A stretch of DNA of 27,266 bases from Schoenoplectus triqueter (Eukaryota; Streptophyta; Magnoliopsida; Poales; Cyperaceae). The stretch spans positions 1-27,266 of the forward strand of contig CAXKVV010001085.1 in NCBI GenBank assembly GCA_964058805.1. Reading direction: 5' to 3'. The notes under the pieces were generated by a model. It was not told the origin of the DNA, did not search any database, and saw only the letters and a program-made list of their open reading frames with translations. The position numbers were made by a program, and so were the translations under genes. Below are positions 1-9,366 of the stretch, in pieces (position 1 is the stretch's first letter; each line of letters begins with the position of its first letter).

Positions 1-135
1 CCATTATGATTTGAGATCTTATAGTACTATTTATTCACTAATTTATTAAATTTTTATAGGTTAGAATTTATAACACTATAGAGCTAAAATTGATATATAT
101 TATATTTGGAGTTTTGAACTATATAAATTAAAAAA

Positions 136-498
136 GAGTTTGATTACGGTGCTATGCATAGTACGGATAGTCTGTGTGGTACAGGTTGGTTCTCCATTTT
201 CAAAATTCAAATGATCGATATGATTGCTCAAAGTTATTTTTATACTAAAATATAGCTGTAGATCAAATTCTATATTTTTAAAATTCTTTAACTATTTTTT
301 TAGTTAATTAGAAAATCACTTAATTTAATTATTATGAGTCATTCAAAATAATTGATTTTCTAGATATCTAAAAAATGTAAAAAATTGATCTACAACTATT
401 TTCATAGTAAATGAATCAACCATTTGAACTTTGAATATGAAGAACCAATTCATAGCACACGGGTCATCCATGCTACATATAGTACCGTAGCTTAACTC
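136..498. mobile_element. MULE-type foldback MITE
   Basis: Non-autonomous DNA transposon of 363 bp. It is flanked on both sides by the 9-bp direct repeat ATTAAAAAA (127-135 and 499-507), the duplication length typical of Mutator-like elements. The ends are long imperfect inverted repeats: the left end reads GAGTTTGATTACGGTGC and the right end, reverse-complemented, reads GAGTTAAGCTACGGTAC. Further in, TTGGTTCTCCAT pairs with TTGGTTCTTCAT, and TGTAGATCAA occurs in both arms. The arms run for more than 150 bp, so most of the element could fold into a hairpin. It has no coding capacity. The duplication is A-rich, so a chance match cannot be fully excluded. Confidence 0.72.
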
Positions 499-507
499 AT
501 TAAAAAA

Positions 508-1381
508 AAATAGAAGTTTCTATAAGGCTCATTTTGTTTTGCCTCTGTATTATTATTAATTCAGATGTTAAATAACGGTGCACTGAAGAGAAAAAAAAAT
601 AAAGTATTTTTTAGACAAAAATATCTGGTATGTACTAATATGCACAATTATATGTGCATGGTCTGTATAATATGGTTGAATCTTTGCACAAATTAAACAT
701 ATTGAATAATGATATCTAATCTTAGGACACATCTTAAGATGAAAGTATAGATCGAACACATCATGGGAAATGATGCCGTCTCCCAACTACATAGTTACAA
801 CTTTATTAAATATAGATAATGATAAGGTCGATTTGCCCAGTGAAAGAATCATTAATTAGTTATAAATATGTGCGTATAGACAGTAGAGAATGTGTATCAA
901 AAGTTTTGAGTCACGTGAAAAATAAATTTGATAGACAGTCCAGTAGTTTAAGTGGAATAAAGAAATGTGGATGCGTTGCGGAAGGCAGGTACGATCTGAA
1001 GTGCATTTAATGCCTTTGAATATGAACTCTGGCTTTGACTAGAATCGTTTTCAATTTTTTCCCCTGTGCACCACCACCATTTCTTTTTGAAGGACGCCAC
1101 AATTAATTTAGTTACCATGCATCGATTGAGGTGGAGTTGAGATGCAAGTACTAAAGCTTAGTAATTTGTAATTAATTAATGTTGAGTGAATAATTTAACC
1201 GCTCAATGGAAAAAAAAGTGTCGTCTTGTATATATTGTGAACCGGGACTGTCTTTTCTCAAAATCATCCATATATATGGTACGTGAATAAGATATACAAG
1301 TTCAATACAAAAGAAATGAAAGAATCAAAGAGGATTTTGTGCGCACCAACAGGAGGTGCACCCACGCATTATATGTACCTG
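508..1381. other. AT-rich intergenic DNA, no gene seen
   Basis: No supported feature. Short open frames on both strands (60-72 codons) show no recognisable domain, no convincing start context and no flanking signals, so they are treated as chance. Confidence 0.6.
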
Positions 1382-1389
1382 ACACACCC

Positions 1390-1687
1390 CCGATTTTGTT
1401 ATATATAATAATTATAAAAATCATATTATTAATAATAAGAATGATAAAAATAAAAATTTAAATTTACGAATAAAAATGAGTTTTTTTATCACTATAAATA
1501 CACGCACAGATAGATACTTGCGTTGTTGGTATTTGTACGAGACAAACGCGTCACTAGCAATGACATGTTTCGGTAAAGACGTCACTGGTAGTGACACGCT
1601 GTCATTCGCAGATTTAAAATTTTATTTTTATCACTCTTTTTTATTAATAATATGATTTTTATAATTATTATATTTAAAAAAAACTGC
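1390..1687. mobile_element. Foldback MITE with about 65-bp inverted arms
   Basis: Element of 298 bp flanked by the direct repeat ACACACCC (1382-1389 and 1688-1695). Its arms are nearly perfect inverted repeats: the left arm around 1400-1460 contains ATAATAATTATAAAAATCAT and the right arm around 1612-1677 contains its exact complement. The loop holds two related short motifs, GTCACTAGCAATGACA and GTCACTGGTAGTGACA, each itself a small palindrome. The 8-bp duplication (or 9 bp with one mismatch) and long arms suggest a Mutator-like or hAT-like foldback element; the superfamily is not certain. No protein is encoded. Confidence 0.72.
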
Positions 1688-1695
1688 ACACACCC

Positions 1696-2605
1696 TAAAC
1701 ATGATCTCTGAACGTTTTCATATTGCGCCATTAATTTATTGGCATCTAACATAATAGAAATAAAAAACAGACAAAACAAACTCATCACTTCTCATACAAT
1801 GATACAACATGCCAGTAGTGCCAGTATACCACTTCCCTGCAAAAAGTCCATTTGCAATCTAAAAAATAAATTAAAAATCAAACAACTTGTTCTGTAGTAC
1901 CAGAAGAGGTTCAGGCTAACATTAAGATAGATTGCATTTCTTGAAAAAAAAATGGAGATAGTTATTGGGTGCAATTAATTTAGTTTTATTTATTTTGTAC
2001 CCAACGATATAATAATATTTACATCTAAATATTTTTCTTACAGGAATCAATTTTTACCCACGGAGCCATCTCCCTGGCTACTCATCCGGCAAAACAAAAC
2101 ACAGGTACAAACCTTGCAGTTTGCAGCTATCTAATTGTAAAACTATATTAAAATTTAACATTGAGGAATAATGACTGCTTAGGTTAAGTACTAATTACTA
2201 TTTTGAGATAAGCTTGAAAAAGTAAAGAATTTTATTGAAATAATTACTAAAATGTGATCTTTCCTTGACGAACCTGCTTCAAGAAGAAATTAGTACCCTG
2301 ATCTGACACATCTCAAACAAAATATAGTGCAAAAGTACCTTCTTTCAACAAAAAGTTAATAGACACGGAGAATAAGTTTCAAAAGATAAAAGACACACAG
2401 AAACTTCTCTGCTCAAAAATCCATGAAGCATTGTCTGTATTTTGTTGTCTCGTTTTTTGTTCCAAGACAACTTTTTAGATCAGTAAATGTAAATGTAAAA
2501 TGCGGTTGTTTGCCTTGTAAATTGGAAAGGAAAGAACAAAAATTAAGAAAACGCCCAAGTGTATAACATTTTAATTATCTCAATAAATGCGGGGTTCATA
2601 ATTCA
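1696..2605. other. AT-rich intergenic DNA, no gene seen
   Basis: No supported gene. The only structured item is a 61-bp stretch (2044-2104) bounded by splice-like AG and GT sites, listed among the rejected observations. Confidence 0.55.
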
Positions 2606-2613
2606 TTGCTCAG

Positions 2614-3057
2614 CAGTCATTTAAAATGTGGATTTCAAAAGTGCGCGGCCGCATATGCAGTGTGCGGCCGCATATGCGGATTTTCATGCGAAGTCTTATA
2701 TGCGGATTTTATATCTATAATATAATAAATAAGAGTATAAAATATTAAAATAGAAGAAGATGATCTAGTTATTTCAATGTTTATATAGTAGTACATTTGT
2801 GTAAGTTCAAATCTCAATAAAATATATATTATTTTTATAAATTTTAAGATATATATTTTTTTATTTTTTTATGATATATATTATACTGTATATTAGACAA
2901 ATTTTTTTAAGCTTTTATATAATATATATCGCATAATGGGCCGCACAAATCGCATACTGGACCGCACAGACCGCATATTGGACAAAAATCGCATATTATT
3001 CTGAGCACGGTCCGACCACCACATATACGGTCGTAGGGACCGCATTTTAAAACAGTG
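2614..3057. mobile_element. hAT-type MITE with perfect 8-bp TSD
   Basis: Element of 444 bp with a perfect 8-bp target-site duplication, TTGCTCAG, at 2606-2613 and 3058-3065. Terminal inverted repeats are imperfect: the left end reads CAGTCATTTAAAATGTGG and the right end, reverse-complemented, reads CACTGTTTTAAAATGCGG. An 8-bp duplication with CA...TG ends is characteristic of hAT elements. Two NotI-type GCGGCCGCATATGC motifs lie near the left end, and CCGCAYA/TCGCATA motifs repeat near the right end; these may be subterminal transposase-binding repeats (inference). No coding capacity. Confidence 0.82.
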
Positions 3058-3142
3058 TTGCTCAGTGAACTGCGAAGTCTTAATGATTGAACCAGCACTA
3101 GTTCCTTGAACTCATCGATCATGCATGTGCATTACATATGTG

Positions 3143-3894
3143 TAGAGTATTGAACACGGTCCGGTTCGGTTCAAACCCGGACGGTCCACGGTCCCGTACG
3201 GTCCGCACGGTCCGGTCCAAGGCAGTCCAAATTCGAAAAACCCGAACCCGTCCCACCGTTGGCCCCCGGGGGCCGGACGGTCCACGGTCCGGTCCGGTCC
3301 AATTTTTTTTTATAAATTGGAAAAAATAATAATTTATCATATTTTTAATAATAATTTTTAACTAATTCGAATTATTATTTTTAATTGTTTAAAAATCTAA
3401 TAGTACTAAAAAATTATAAAAATTATAAAAAAATAAAATTTCAGAAAATTATAATTTTGGAAATACAATGATTTTTTTATGAACATGCTTAATTAAAAAT
3501 GAAGTGAGTTATTATATTTTGATGTTATCTAGAACATGTTTTTTTACTACACCAATAATTATTGTTATTTTCATTTTATTTAAAACTACACATAATAGTT
3601 ATTATATTTTGATGTTATCTAGAACATTTTTTTACTACACCAATAATTATTATTTTCATTTTATTTAAAACTACACATAAAACACTAATTGTTATTTTCA
3701 TTTTTACATGGTCCGGTCCGGGATGGTCCGGTCCACGGGTCGGCACGGTCCATTTTCGGGTGAAGGAGGACCGACCCACCGTTGGACCGGACCGTGATAG
3801 GGCACGGTCCGGTCCACGGTCACGGTCCGGTCCGGTCCACGGTCACGGTCCGGTCCGGGACGGGTCGGACCGTCCCGTCCATTTCAATACTCTA
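3143..3894. mobile_element. hAT-type element with GGTCCGGTCC subterminal arrays
   Basis: Element of 752 bp with a perfect 8-bp duplication, CATATGTG, at 3135-3142 and 3895-3902. The terminal inverted repeats share TAGAGTATTGAA exactly (12 of 12). Both ends are very GC-rich and packed with GGTCCGG and CACGGTCC motifs (3157-3300 on the left, 3711-3880 on the right). The middle is strongly AT-rich and contains a tandem duplication with a period of 90 bp. Open frames across the GC-rich arms on both strands are products of the simple motif, not genes. hAT transposases bind clustered subterminal motifs, which these arrays may represent (inference). Confidence 0.85.
3507..3683. repeat. Tandem duplication inside the hAT element
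   Basis: Two copies, starting at 3507 and 3597, of an AT-rich segment that begins AGTTATTATATTTTGATG and ends in ACTACACATAA. They differ by small indels only, so the duplication looks recent or was maintained. Confidence 0.85.
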
Positions 3895-4144
3895 CATATG
3901 TGCTCTGACATTATCTGTAGTTTTGACTTTTGAATGATCCTTGAGCAATATGAAAAATTAGAGAAACTTTTGGCCTAAAAAGAAAGACATCTTAAGCCTC
4001 CATAAATTTACTTCTACGAAGCACGTCGCAAATAATAGATAAGGAAATGGAAATTTAATGTACGGAAACCAACTTAATTCAGCCTTCCTTTTGTGCAGCT
4101 TTCTTTCTTTGTTTGAATGTTTTTTTAATCTATTTTCTACGTAG

Positions 4145-4375
4145 GCGTGCCTAGAAGGAAATAATACCATGGAAGCTCTCAACGCAACCAATGCCATGGG
4201 ATTATTGGAGAGATCAAATACAAGGGAAGCTTTATCGCCATCCGTGTGCATTAGCTCTGGTGCCATGAGACATCTCTCAGGTGTACCAAGCCTAGAGATG
4301 TCACTGGGGAGGCAAGGATGGCAACAAGAGCCACACTTGGAATCTCCAAATGAGATAACCCTACTAAAGTGCTAG
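4145..4375 (+). CDS. Probable last exon, KANADI/GARP-like transcription factor (partial)
   Basis: The open frame encodes about 76 residues from a possible splice acceptor to a TAG stop; from the internal ATG at 4169 it is 68 residues. The C-terminal half reads PSLEMSLGRQGWQ and ends in EITLLKC. From memory this resembles the C-termini of KANADI-class GARP/MYB-like regulators, which set abaxial identity in leaf and ovule, act in the nucleus, and often end in an LEhxLGR motif. No DNA-binding GARP domain is visible in the window. A pyrimidine-rich tract runs into TACGTAG at 4138-4144, directly at the in-frame stop TAG, so the exon would begin at 4145; an alternative acceptor is CTAG at 4151-4154. 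Upstream exons would lie beyond the left edge, which would make 1-4144 an intron carrying several transposons, or else this is an orphan exon. The family call is tentative. Confidence 0.5.
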   Translation, partial: ACLEGNNTMEALNATNAMGLLERSNTREALSPSVCISSGAMRHLSGVPSLEMSLGRQGWQQEPHLESPNEITLLKC

Positions 4376-4674
4376 TTAATTAAATAATTAATTAAAATGT
4401 TCAACTAATCAACTTCTATAATTTTATTTCTTGACCTTGGCATGGATCATATATAAAAAGAAAAAAAATGAAGATGGAGTTAGTTTCTTTATTCATGCCA
4501 TTGGCTGATACTTAAGCATTGTGTGTGTGGCTGTGGACATTTTGATGTGGTTCCTCGAATTATGATCTGCATACATCAATCAGCAGCCAGGCCGTTTTTC
4601 ACTATTTGTCTTTAATTAGAATAGCGCTAATCGTGCAAACTAAATGTGTATTAGTCTAGGGCGACGGGTGTGAG

Positions 4675-5042
4675 TAGGGCTGTCAACGAATTCCGTTTCG
4701 ATCGTGTTTCGTTTCGTTTTATGGTAACGAAACGATTAACAAATGAATTTATGTTTCGTTTATTAAATGAAACGGTTAACGAAACTGTTTTCTATTTCGC
4801 GCAAAGAATGAAACGGTTAACGAAATAGTATTTTTCATTTCGTTAAGAGTATTTTAGTGTAAAATACACGGAATTTTATGTTTCGTTCCATTTCGTGATA
4901 AACGAAACAGTTAACGAAATGATTTTCTGTTTCGTTTATTAAACGAAACGGTTAATGAAACTGTTTTCTGTTTCGTTTATTAAACGAAACGGTTGACGAA
5001 GCGGCACTGTTTCGTCACTGTTTCAACTGTTTGACACCCCTA
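4675..5042. mobile_element. hAT-type MITE built of TTTCGTT/AACGAAA motifs
   Basis: Element of 368 bp. The left end is TAGGGCTGTCAA and the right end, reverse-complemented, is TAGGGGTGTCAA (11 of 12). It is flanked by an 8-bp duplication with one mismatch, GGTGTGAG (4667-4674) and GGTGTGAA (5043-5050). The interior is made largely of alternating GTTTCGTTT, AACGAAACGG and CGGTTAACGAAA motifs, including a repeated palindromic stretch around 4935-5000. Terminal and duplication features fit hAT; the motif clusters may be subterminal binding sites. No coding capacity. Confidence 0.8.
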
Positions 5043-5172
5043 GGTGTGAATGCGGATGTCATATTCAATACAAGCAAATGCGATGATATAATTTTTTTTT
5101 AAAATAAAAATACAGAGGTAATATAATAAATCTATAAATAAAAATAAAAATAATACAATAAGAAAATTAAAA

Positions 5173-5282
5173 GCAAGAAGTACATCAGACATCAATATAT
5201 AACACAAAATATATCATTAGAAAAAGCAGTAATTGGTGTGTGGTGGTAATGCTTAGTATATGACGTCTATTGTACTTCTTGC
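5173..5282. repeat. 11-bp inverted repeat pair
   Basis: GCAAGAAGTAC at 5173-5183 and its exact complement GTACTTCTTGC at 5272-5282. The pair may be remnants of transposon ends, but no target-site duplication was found. Confidence 0.4.
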
Positions 5283-5291
5283 GTTATACAC

Positions 5292-5425
5292 GCACAAGAT
5301 CCTATAAAATCGTCAAAAATCTACTGAAAAATCCAAAAAATCGGAGGCTCCAGCGCAAGATCATTCCCTGTCTCCGATTTTAAATTTTCTGTTGATTATT
5401 GGCGATTTTATCAGATCTTGTGTGC
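5292..5425. repeat. Long stem-loop, candidate foldback MITE
   Basis: Left arm 5292-5346 and right arm 5372-5425 are inverted copies with some mismatches around a 25-bp loop. Matching blocks include CACAAGATC at the base, ATAAAATCG in the middle and ATCGGAG next to the loop. The structure is typical of small foldback transposons, but no clear duplication flanks it. Confidence 0.65.
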
Positions 5426-6177
5426 CACCACTCGTATGGATGTGTGTGTGCCATTGCTCCTGCCAACCGAAATAGTCAAGAAACACATCAAAACAGATCT
5501 TCAGCTATATTGGGAATTATCCGGGTGAATTCCACACGTATTATTGACCGAATTCACAATTTGAAGGTGCTAAACACTCTGATACACCAATAATATTTCT
5601 CCGCATGCGAATCACACACGAATCGTTTTAGATATTTGATTATGTATGTTTTGACCGAATCTGAGTAGCATAGTTGTTAGCAAATAGCAATAACTAAAAA
5701 TATTAATATACTTTTTTATCAAAAAAAAAACTAATATACTTTTTGCGAAGAAATATTTATAGTCAGCACAACTTCACTAAATTAAAATTTTAACTACACT
5801 CAAAAGAACATAGTATATTCAGAAATAAAAATCAAATTACATCTTGAATAGTTTCTGCATGAAACGTTGTTGTATGTTCAAAACCAAATTAAAAAAAATT
5901 ATACTAATATTTAAATTAAAAAACTTGACCATCTTTTATTTAAGACTTGAACATCAATTTGAAATTTTATGCAATAATTCGAACGGAATTTTAACGCAAT
6001 GGAACCAGATTATCTGACACAAAAGGAGGCAAGTGCAACCAATGTGTGCGTAAAGCGGTAGCAAAATTCGTATGCCTTAAGATTTGAAATGTATCAAAAT
6101 TTATGAAAGAAATGCGAGTCAAGCCGTATCAAAATTTATGAAAGAAATGTATCTACTGTTGTTGCGGTAATTCTTTT
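5426..6177. other. AT-rich intergenic DNA, no gene seen
   Basis: No supported gene or repeat. A direct duplication of AAATTTATGAAAGAAATG occurs at about 6096-6150, flanked by related text. A 64-codon frame beginning at 5399 starts inside the stem-loop and is treated as chance. Confidence 0.5.
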
Positions 6178-6179
6178 TT

Positions 6180-6860
6180 GCATCCAACTTTATGATATAT
6201 TGATATACATTTTTTTTTCGAAATCATTGCTTAAACAGAAATTTTAAAATCACAATTATTTTTAATGGTTCACATTCTTGATGTATATTTTTAAAAAAAT
6301 ATTGGTTAAATTATAAATATTTTTAATGGTTTAGATAGAATGTGTATAAATTTTTAATCAATTTAAAATATTTTTTTTACTCTCATAATACAACTTCAAA
6401 ATTTTAGCGGTGGAGTTTTGATGATATTTTGATGAATGATCAATCAATCTCTAAATTATTTTAAATTTGGTACATATTCTATCTAAATCATTAGGAATAC
6501 ATTTATGATTTTGTACTTTTTAAACATTATTTTTTAAAGTGTGATTCTAGTGTGCATCCAACTTTTATGGTAAATCTTTTTGAAAAGTATTATTCAAATG
6601 AAAAATGTAAAATCATATATATATTTTAATGATTTAGATAGAACATGTATGTATCAAAATTTAATCAATTTGAAAGAAATTTTTACCTCGCATCATATAT
6701 ATTTCCTAATTTTAACGATAAAGTTCTAGTGATATTGTTATGAATGATCTATCAATCTCTAAATTATTTTAAATTTACTAACATTCTATTTAAGCTACTA
6801 CGAACACTTCTATAATTTTAAAATGTTCATTTGAACAATATTTTTTACATTTTAAAAAAT
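6180..6860. repeat. Two diverged copies of an AT-rich repeat
   Basis: Two diverged direct copies, roughly 6180-6550 and 6551-6860. Shared marks are GCATCCAACTT near each start, TTTAGATAGAA in the middle and CAATCTCTAAATTATTTTAAA near each end. TTTAGATAGAA also appears inverted within the first copy (TTCTATCTAAA), suggesting a decayed foldback element. The first copy carries about 60 extra bases. Confidence 0.55.
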
Positions 6861-7079
6861 GTACCGTAAAAATTATATATACACTATAATTATTTCTTTT
6901 AAAAAATATATCATGGATTATATGAACTGTAAAGTTAAATGTAACTAAAATTAGCCTTGCACTTAATACTTCAATTGTATAGAAAACTAATTTCGGACAA
7001 AGGCTCGCGGATTCTTCATTTTGTTTTCGCATACAGGGACAATTAATATACGGGCAAATTATTTAAGAGTAAATGGGCC

Positions 7080-7082
<3 letters not shown>

Positions 7083-7130
<48 letters not shown>
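7083..7130. repeat. (AT)24 microsatellite
   Basis: Uninterrupted AT dinucleotide repeat of 48 bases. It is likely length-variable between individuals. Confidence 0.97.
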
Positions 7131-7133
<3 letters not shown>

Positions 7134-7387
7134 TCAAATTTGAATTGTATCAACTTTTTAGTATATTTGAGATAACTTTTCTATATATATCTTATTGAAA
7201 ATTATTCTTTCACGTCAAATTCTGCTTTCTTTATTTAATGCTTAATAAATATAAATATGTAAAACATACATAATCTCTAACTTAAATTTTAAATTATATA
7301 TTTTCAAAAAAAATACTTAATGTTGAATGTAAATAAAGAGGCAGATAATGGGAACCACCATCACCCTCGTTAATTATCATATAATTC

Positions 7388-7620
7388 TTAATTAGTCAAT
7401 AATCGATTTCTATTAAGAAAATTTCTGCTACGTGCAAAGAAACGATTAGGTGCCCGATATTTGTTATTGAGAACTGCTAAATTAATTGCGTGTGTATTGC
7501 TTGACCGAATGGTTAAGTTTTTATCTCCTTCAAATATCCAAGGCAAATTTTCTAATGGGCCTAGACCCAAATCAGGCCCAATATCACTAGTTCGTGTTTG
7601 CAATTGAAATTGATCAACCT
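7388..7620. other. Unassigned patch with site II-like motifs
   Basis: A less AT-rich stretch with TGGGCC (7556 region) and GGCCCA (7576 region) close together. TGGGCY motifs are common in plant promoters of housekeeping genes. A 71-codon frame on the minus strand covers it but shows no recognisable domain. No gene start can be tied to it. Confidence 0.25.
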
Positions 7621-7751
7621 TTCCGGAAGGAAAATATTATTTTATTACCTTCTCAGCTGCATCATTTATGTTGTTTCTAATACAACAACATAATTTAACA
7701 GTGAAATTTCAGCATTTGTTGTAGTAGCTACCAATGGAATTTGCATTTTAT

Positions 7752-7830
7752 AATACAGATTGCTGTTTCTCAATACAGATTGTTGTTTCACTATTATACA
7801 TAACTAATCATTATCACACATAACTAATCA
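7752..7830. repeat. Two adjacent 20-bp tandem duplications
   Basis: AATACAGATTG..TGTTTC occurs at 7752 and 7772, and ACATAACTAATCA at 7798 and 7818, both with a 20-bp spacing. Confidence 0.75.
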
Positions 7831-8110
7831 CCATTCTACCCCTAATTCCAAAAATAACAATTTGGGCATCGCACGATCGACAAAGGAGCGTTCGAGTAGT
7901 CGGATTGGGCGGAGCTTGATCGACTGTGATGACGAGACATGGAGATTGAGTGCTAGGTTTTCTTCATGAAGGAGAAAGGCGATCGGGAACTTGACTACCG
8001 ATTGACGATTATCCCCCCTTTGTTGTTTTTCTTTCTTCACTAGGGTTTCACGTGATATAATTGAAGGAGAAGTGATGGGGGATAAGCGGCAAGAGAGAGA
8101 TCGAGGGAAG
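7828..8110 (-). pseudogene. Gene-5'-end-like remnant, minus strand
   Basis: This patch is richer in GC than its surroundings and, read on the minus strand, looks like the start of a plant gene. It has TTTATACC near 8115, a CACGTG box, then AAACCCTAG (a common 5'-leader motif in plants), then an open frame of 70 codons from 8040 down to 7828. The protein has no domain I recognise and the frame is not followed by clear exons. It could be a decayed gene, a captured first exon inside a transposon, or a non-coding leader. The function is unknown. Confidence 0.25.
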
Positions 8111-8140
8111 GGGGTATAAATTGGTAAGTCTGACAGTGGG

Positions 8141-8890
8141 TTCAGTTAAGGAATGCAAGGGTAGTAGGGGAAATACTAAAATACAACTGATATATACAGT
8201 AAATTTATTTAATAATTAAATTATTCATGCATAAAAATCATTTAATGGTGGCAATAATCTCAATTATAGAGAATTTTGTAATTTAGGGTGACAAATCTCC
8301 TAAAATTAATTATGAGGTTACTTCTTTAACTCTGTAAAACCAAGGTCATAATTTTATTTATGAAGTTTATTTTTCCCTGATTTGTTTGTTGTAAATCGAT
8401 ATCAATTAAATTTGAAGCTATTTATATCTCTAAAGTAAAATTAGATCTAAGCATTATTTCTTGAAGCATTCAATCCTACAACTCTCTAAAATTAGTAATT
8501 GTTTTGCTCTCCTGTTAGTGATAAAAATGGAGACTCCTTGTCATGACTTTTCGTTGTATTCAAGTTAATCCCCTTTCCTCTTGCTAGAACCTTCGAATGG
8601 CCTCGTCACGGCATTTTGGATAACTCCAGGCTATAGACTCGACTTCTCACCAAAAATTTTCTGAAATTTCAGCGCTTAATTTCTAGAATCTTAATTCAGA
8701 AGCAAACCGGACACATCCATTTGACCTCTCCAACCGCCACATCAGAATACATGGTGACATGGAGACATATAATTGATCTAGACATATACAGTTCTAACAA
8801 AACTGGAGGGAGCTATGCACAACAAGTTTGTTATTCGAGATTCGAAAGCACACGGGTTTCACGAAACAGTTACCATGGGCGTGCCATACA
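8141..8890. other. Intergenic DNA upstream of the small gene
   Basis: No gene seen. The last 200 bases would be the upstream promoter region of the gene starting at 9005; no specific operator could be assigned. Confidence 0.5.
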
Positions 8891-8909
8891 TATCCAATTT
8901 TCTCCTTTC

Positions 8910-8917
8910 TTTAAATA
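8910..8917 (+). promoter_or_regulatory. TATA-like box of the 9005 gene
   Basis: TTTAAATA lies 88 bp before the start codon, which would place transcription start near 8940-8950 and give a leader of about 60 bases. If transcription began further upstream, a 19-codon upstream frame (ATG at 8924, stop TAG at 8981-8983) would precede the main start. Confidence 0.5.
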
Positions 8918-9004
8918 CCAAACATGGAGCCGACTTTGAACATCTCAGCTTTGTTTGATCAGATCAATTGTTTAGTGTGCTAGCAGGGGGAGAATAATAG
9001 AGAG

Positions 9005-9241
9005 ATGGCGAACTCTGTGGATGTTGGATTTTTCGAATTTGTAGGATTGAAGAAGTGGCAATGGAACCATGATGACAAGTCCAAAACTGTTGAAAATGAG
9101 AAGAAAGAGAAAGGGGAAAGAGAAGGCAAGGAGAAGAAACAAGAGGAAAATCATGGAGAAAACAAGGAGAGAGAGGCGATCAGTCGGACCATGTCAGAAA
9201 TGACTTTGTGCTTAGTCATGGATCGATTTGCACCAAGCTAA
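9005..9241 (+). CDS. Small charged protein, 78 aa, unknown function
   Basis: Single-exon frame of 78 codons ending in TAA. Support comes from the surroundings: a TATA-like box 88 bp upstream, a start in the favourable context AGAGAGATGGCG, and an AATAAA signal 120 bp after the stop. Residues 1-20 mix hydrophobic and aromatic residues (GFFEF near 8-12, WQW at 18-20). Residues 23-57 are almost entirely Lys, Glu, Asn, Gly and Arg and are probably disordered or helical. Residues 62-78 form a compact, partly hydrophobic tail, TMSEMTLCLVMDRFAPS. No signal peptide or membrane segment is evident. I have an impression that short uncharacterised plant proteins share a similar MDRFAP tail, but cannot verify it. 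No function is assigned. Confidence 0.62.
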   Translation: MANSVDVGFFEFVGLKKWQWNHDDKSKTVENEKKEKGEREGKEKKQEENHGENKEREAISRTMSEMTLCLVMDRFAPS

Positions 9242-9360
9242 CTGCAAGTTTGTGGCGACTCGTTTGTTCTATTTCTTGTGTTGTTTATAGTCCCATCGTT
9301 GTATTTTACTTCATTAGATTTCTAACATACTCTTCTCCGGCTGTAAATATTTTCCTTATC

Positions 9361-9366
9361 AATAAA
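9361..9366 (+). terminator. Poly(A) signal of the 9005 gene
   Basis: AATAAA, 120 bp after the stop codon, preceded by TGTAAATAT around 9342-9350, a far-upstream-like element. Confidence 0.6.

Noticed and set aside
819..1010. 63-codon open frame on the plus strand
   Set aside because: No recognisable domain, start context or flanking gene signal; compatible with chance.
2044..2104. A 61-bp stretch between TTCTTACAG and a GTACAA donor-like site, as a possible exon
   Set aside because: None of the three frames gives a recognisable peptide, and neighbouring exons are not visible; AG/GT pairs at this spacing are common by chance.
3138..3340. Pro/Gly/Arg-rich open frames on both strands
   Set aside because: They lie in the GGTCCGG-rich end of a hAT element and are products of its simple motif.
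8972..9154. 60-codon minus-strand frame rich in Leu and Phe
   Set aside because: It is the antisense shadow of the Lys/Glu-rich codons of the 9005 gene.
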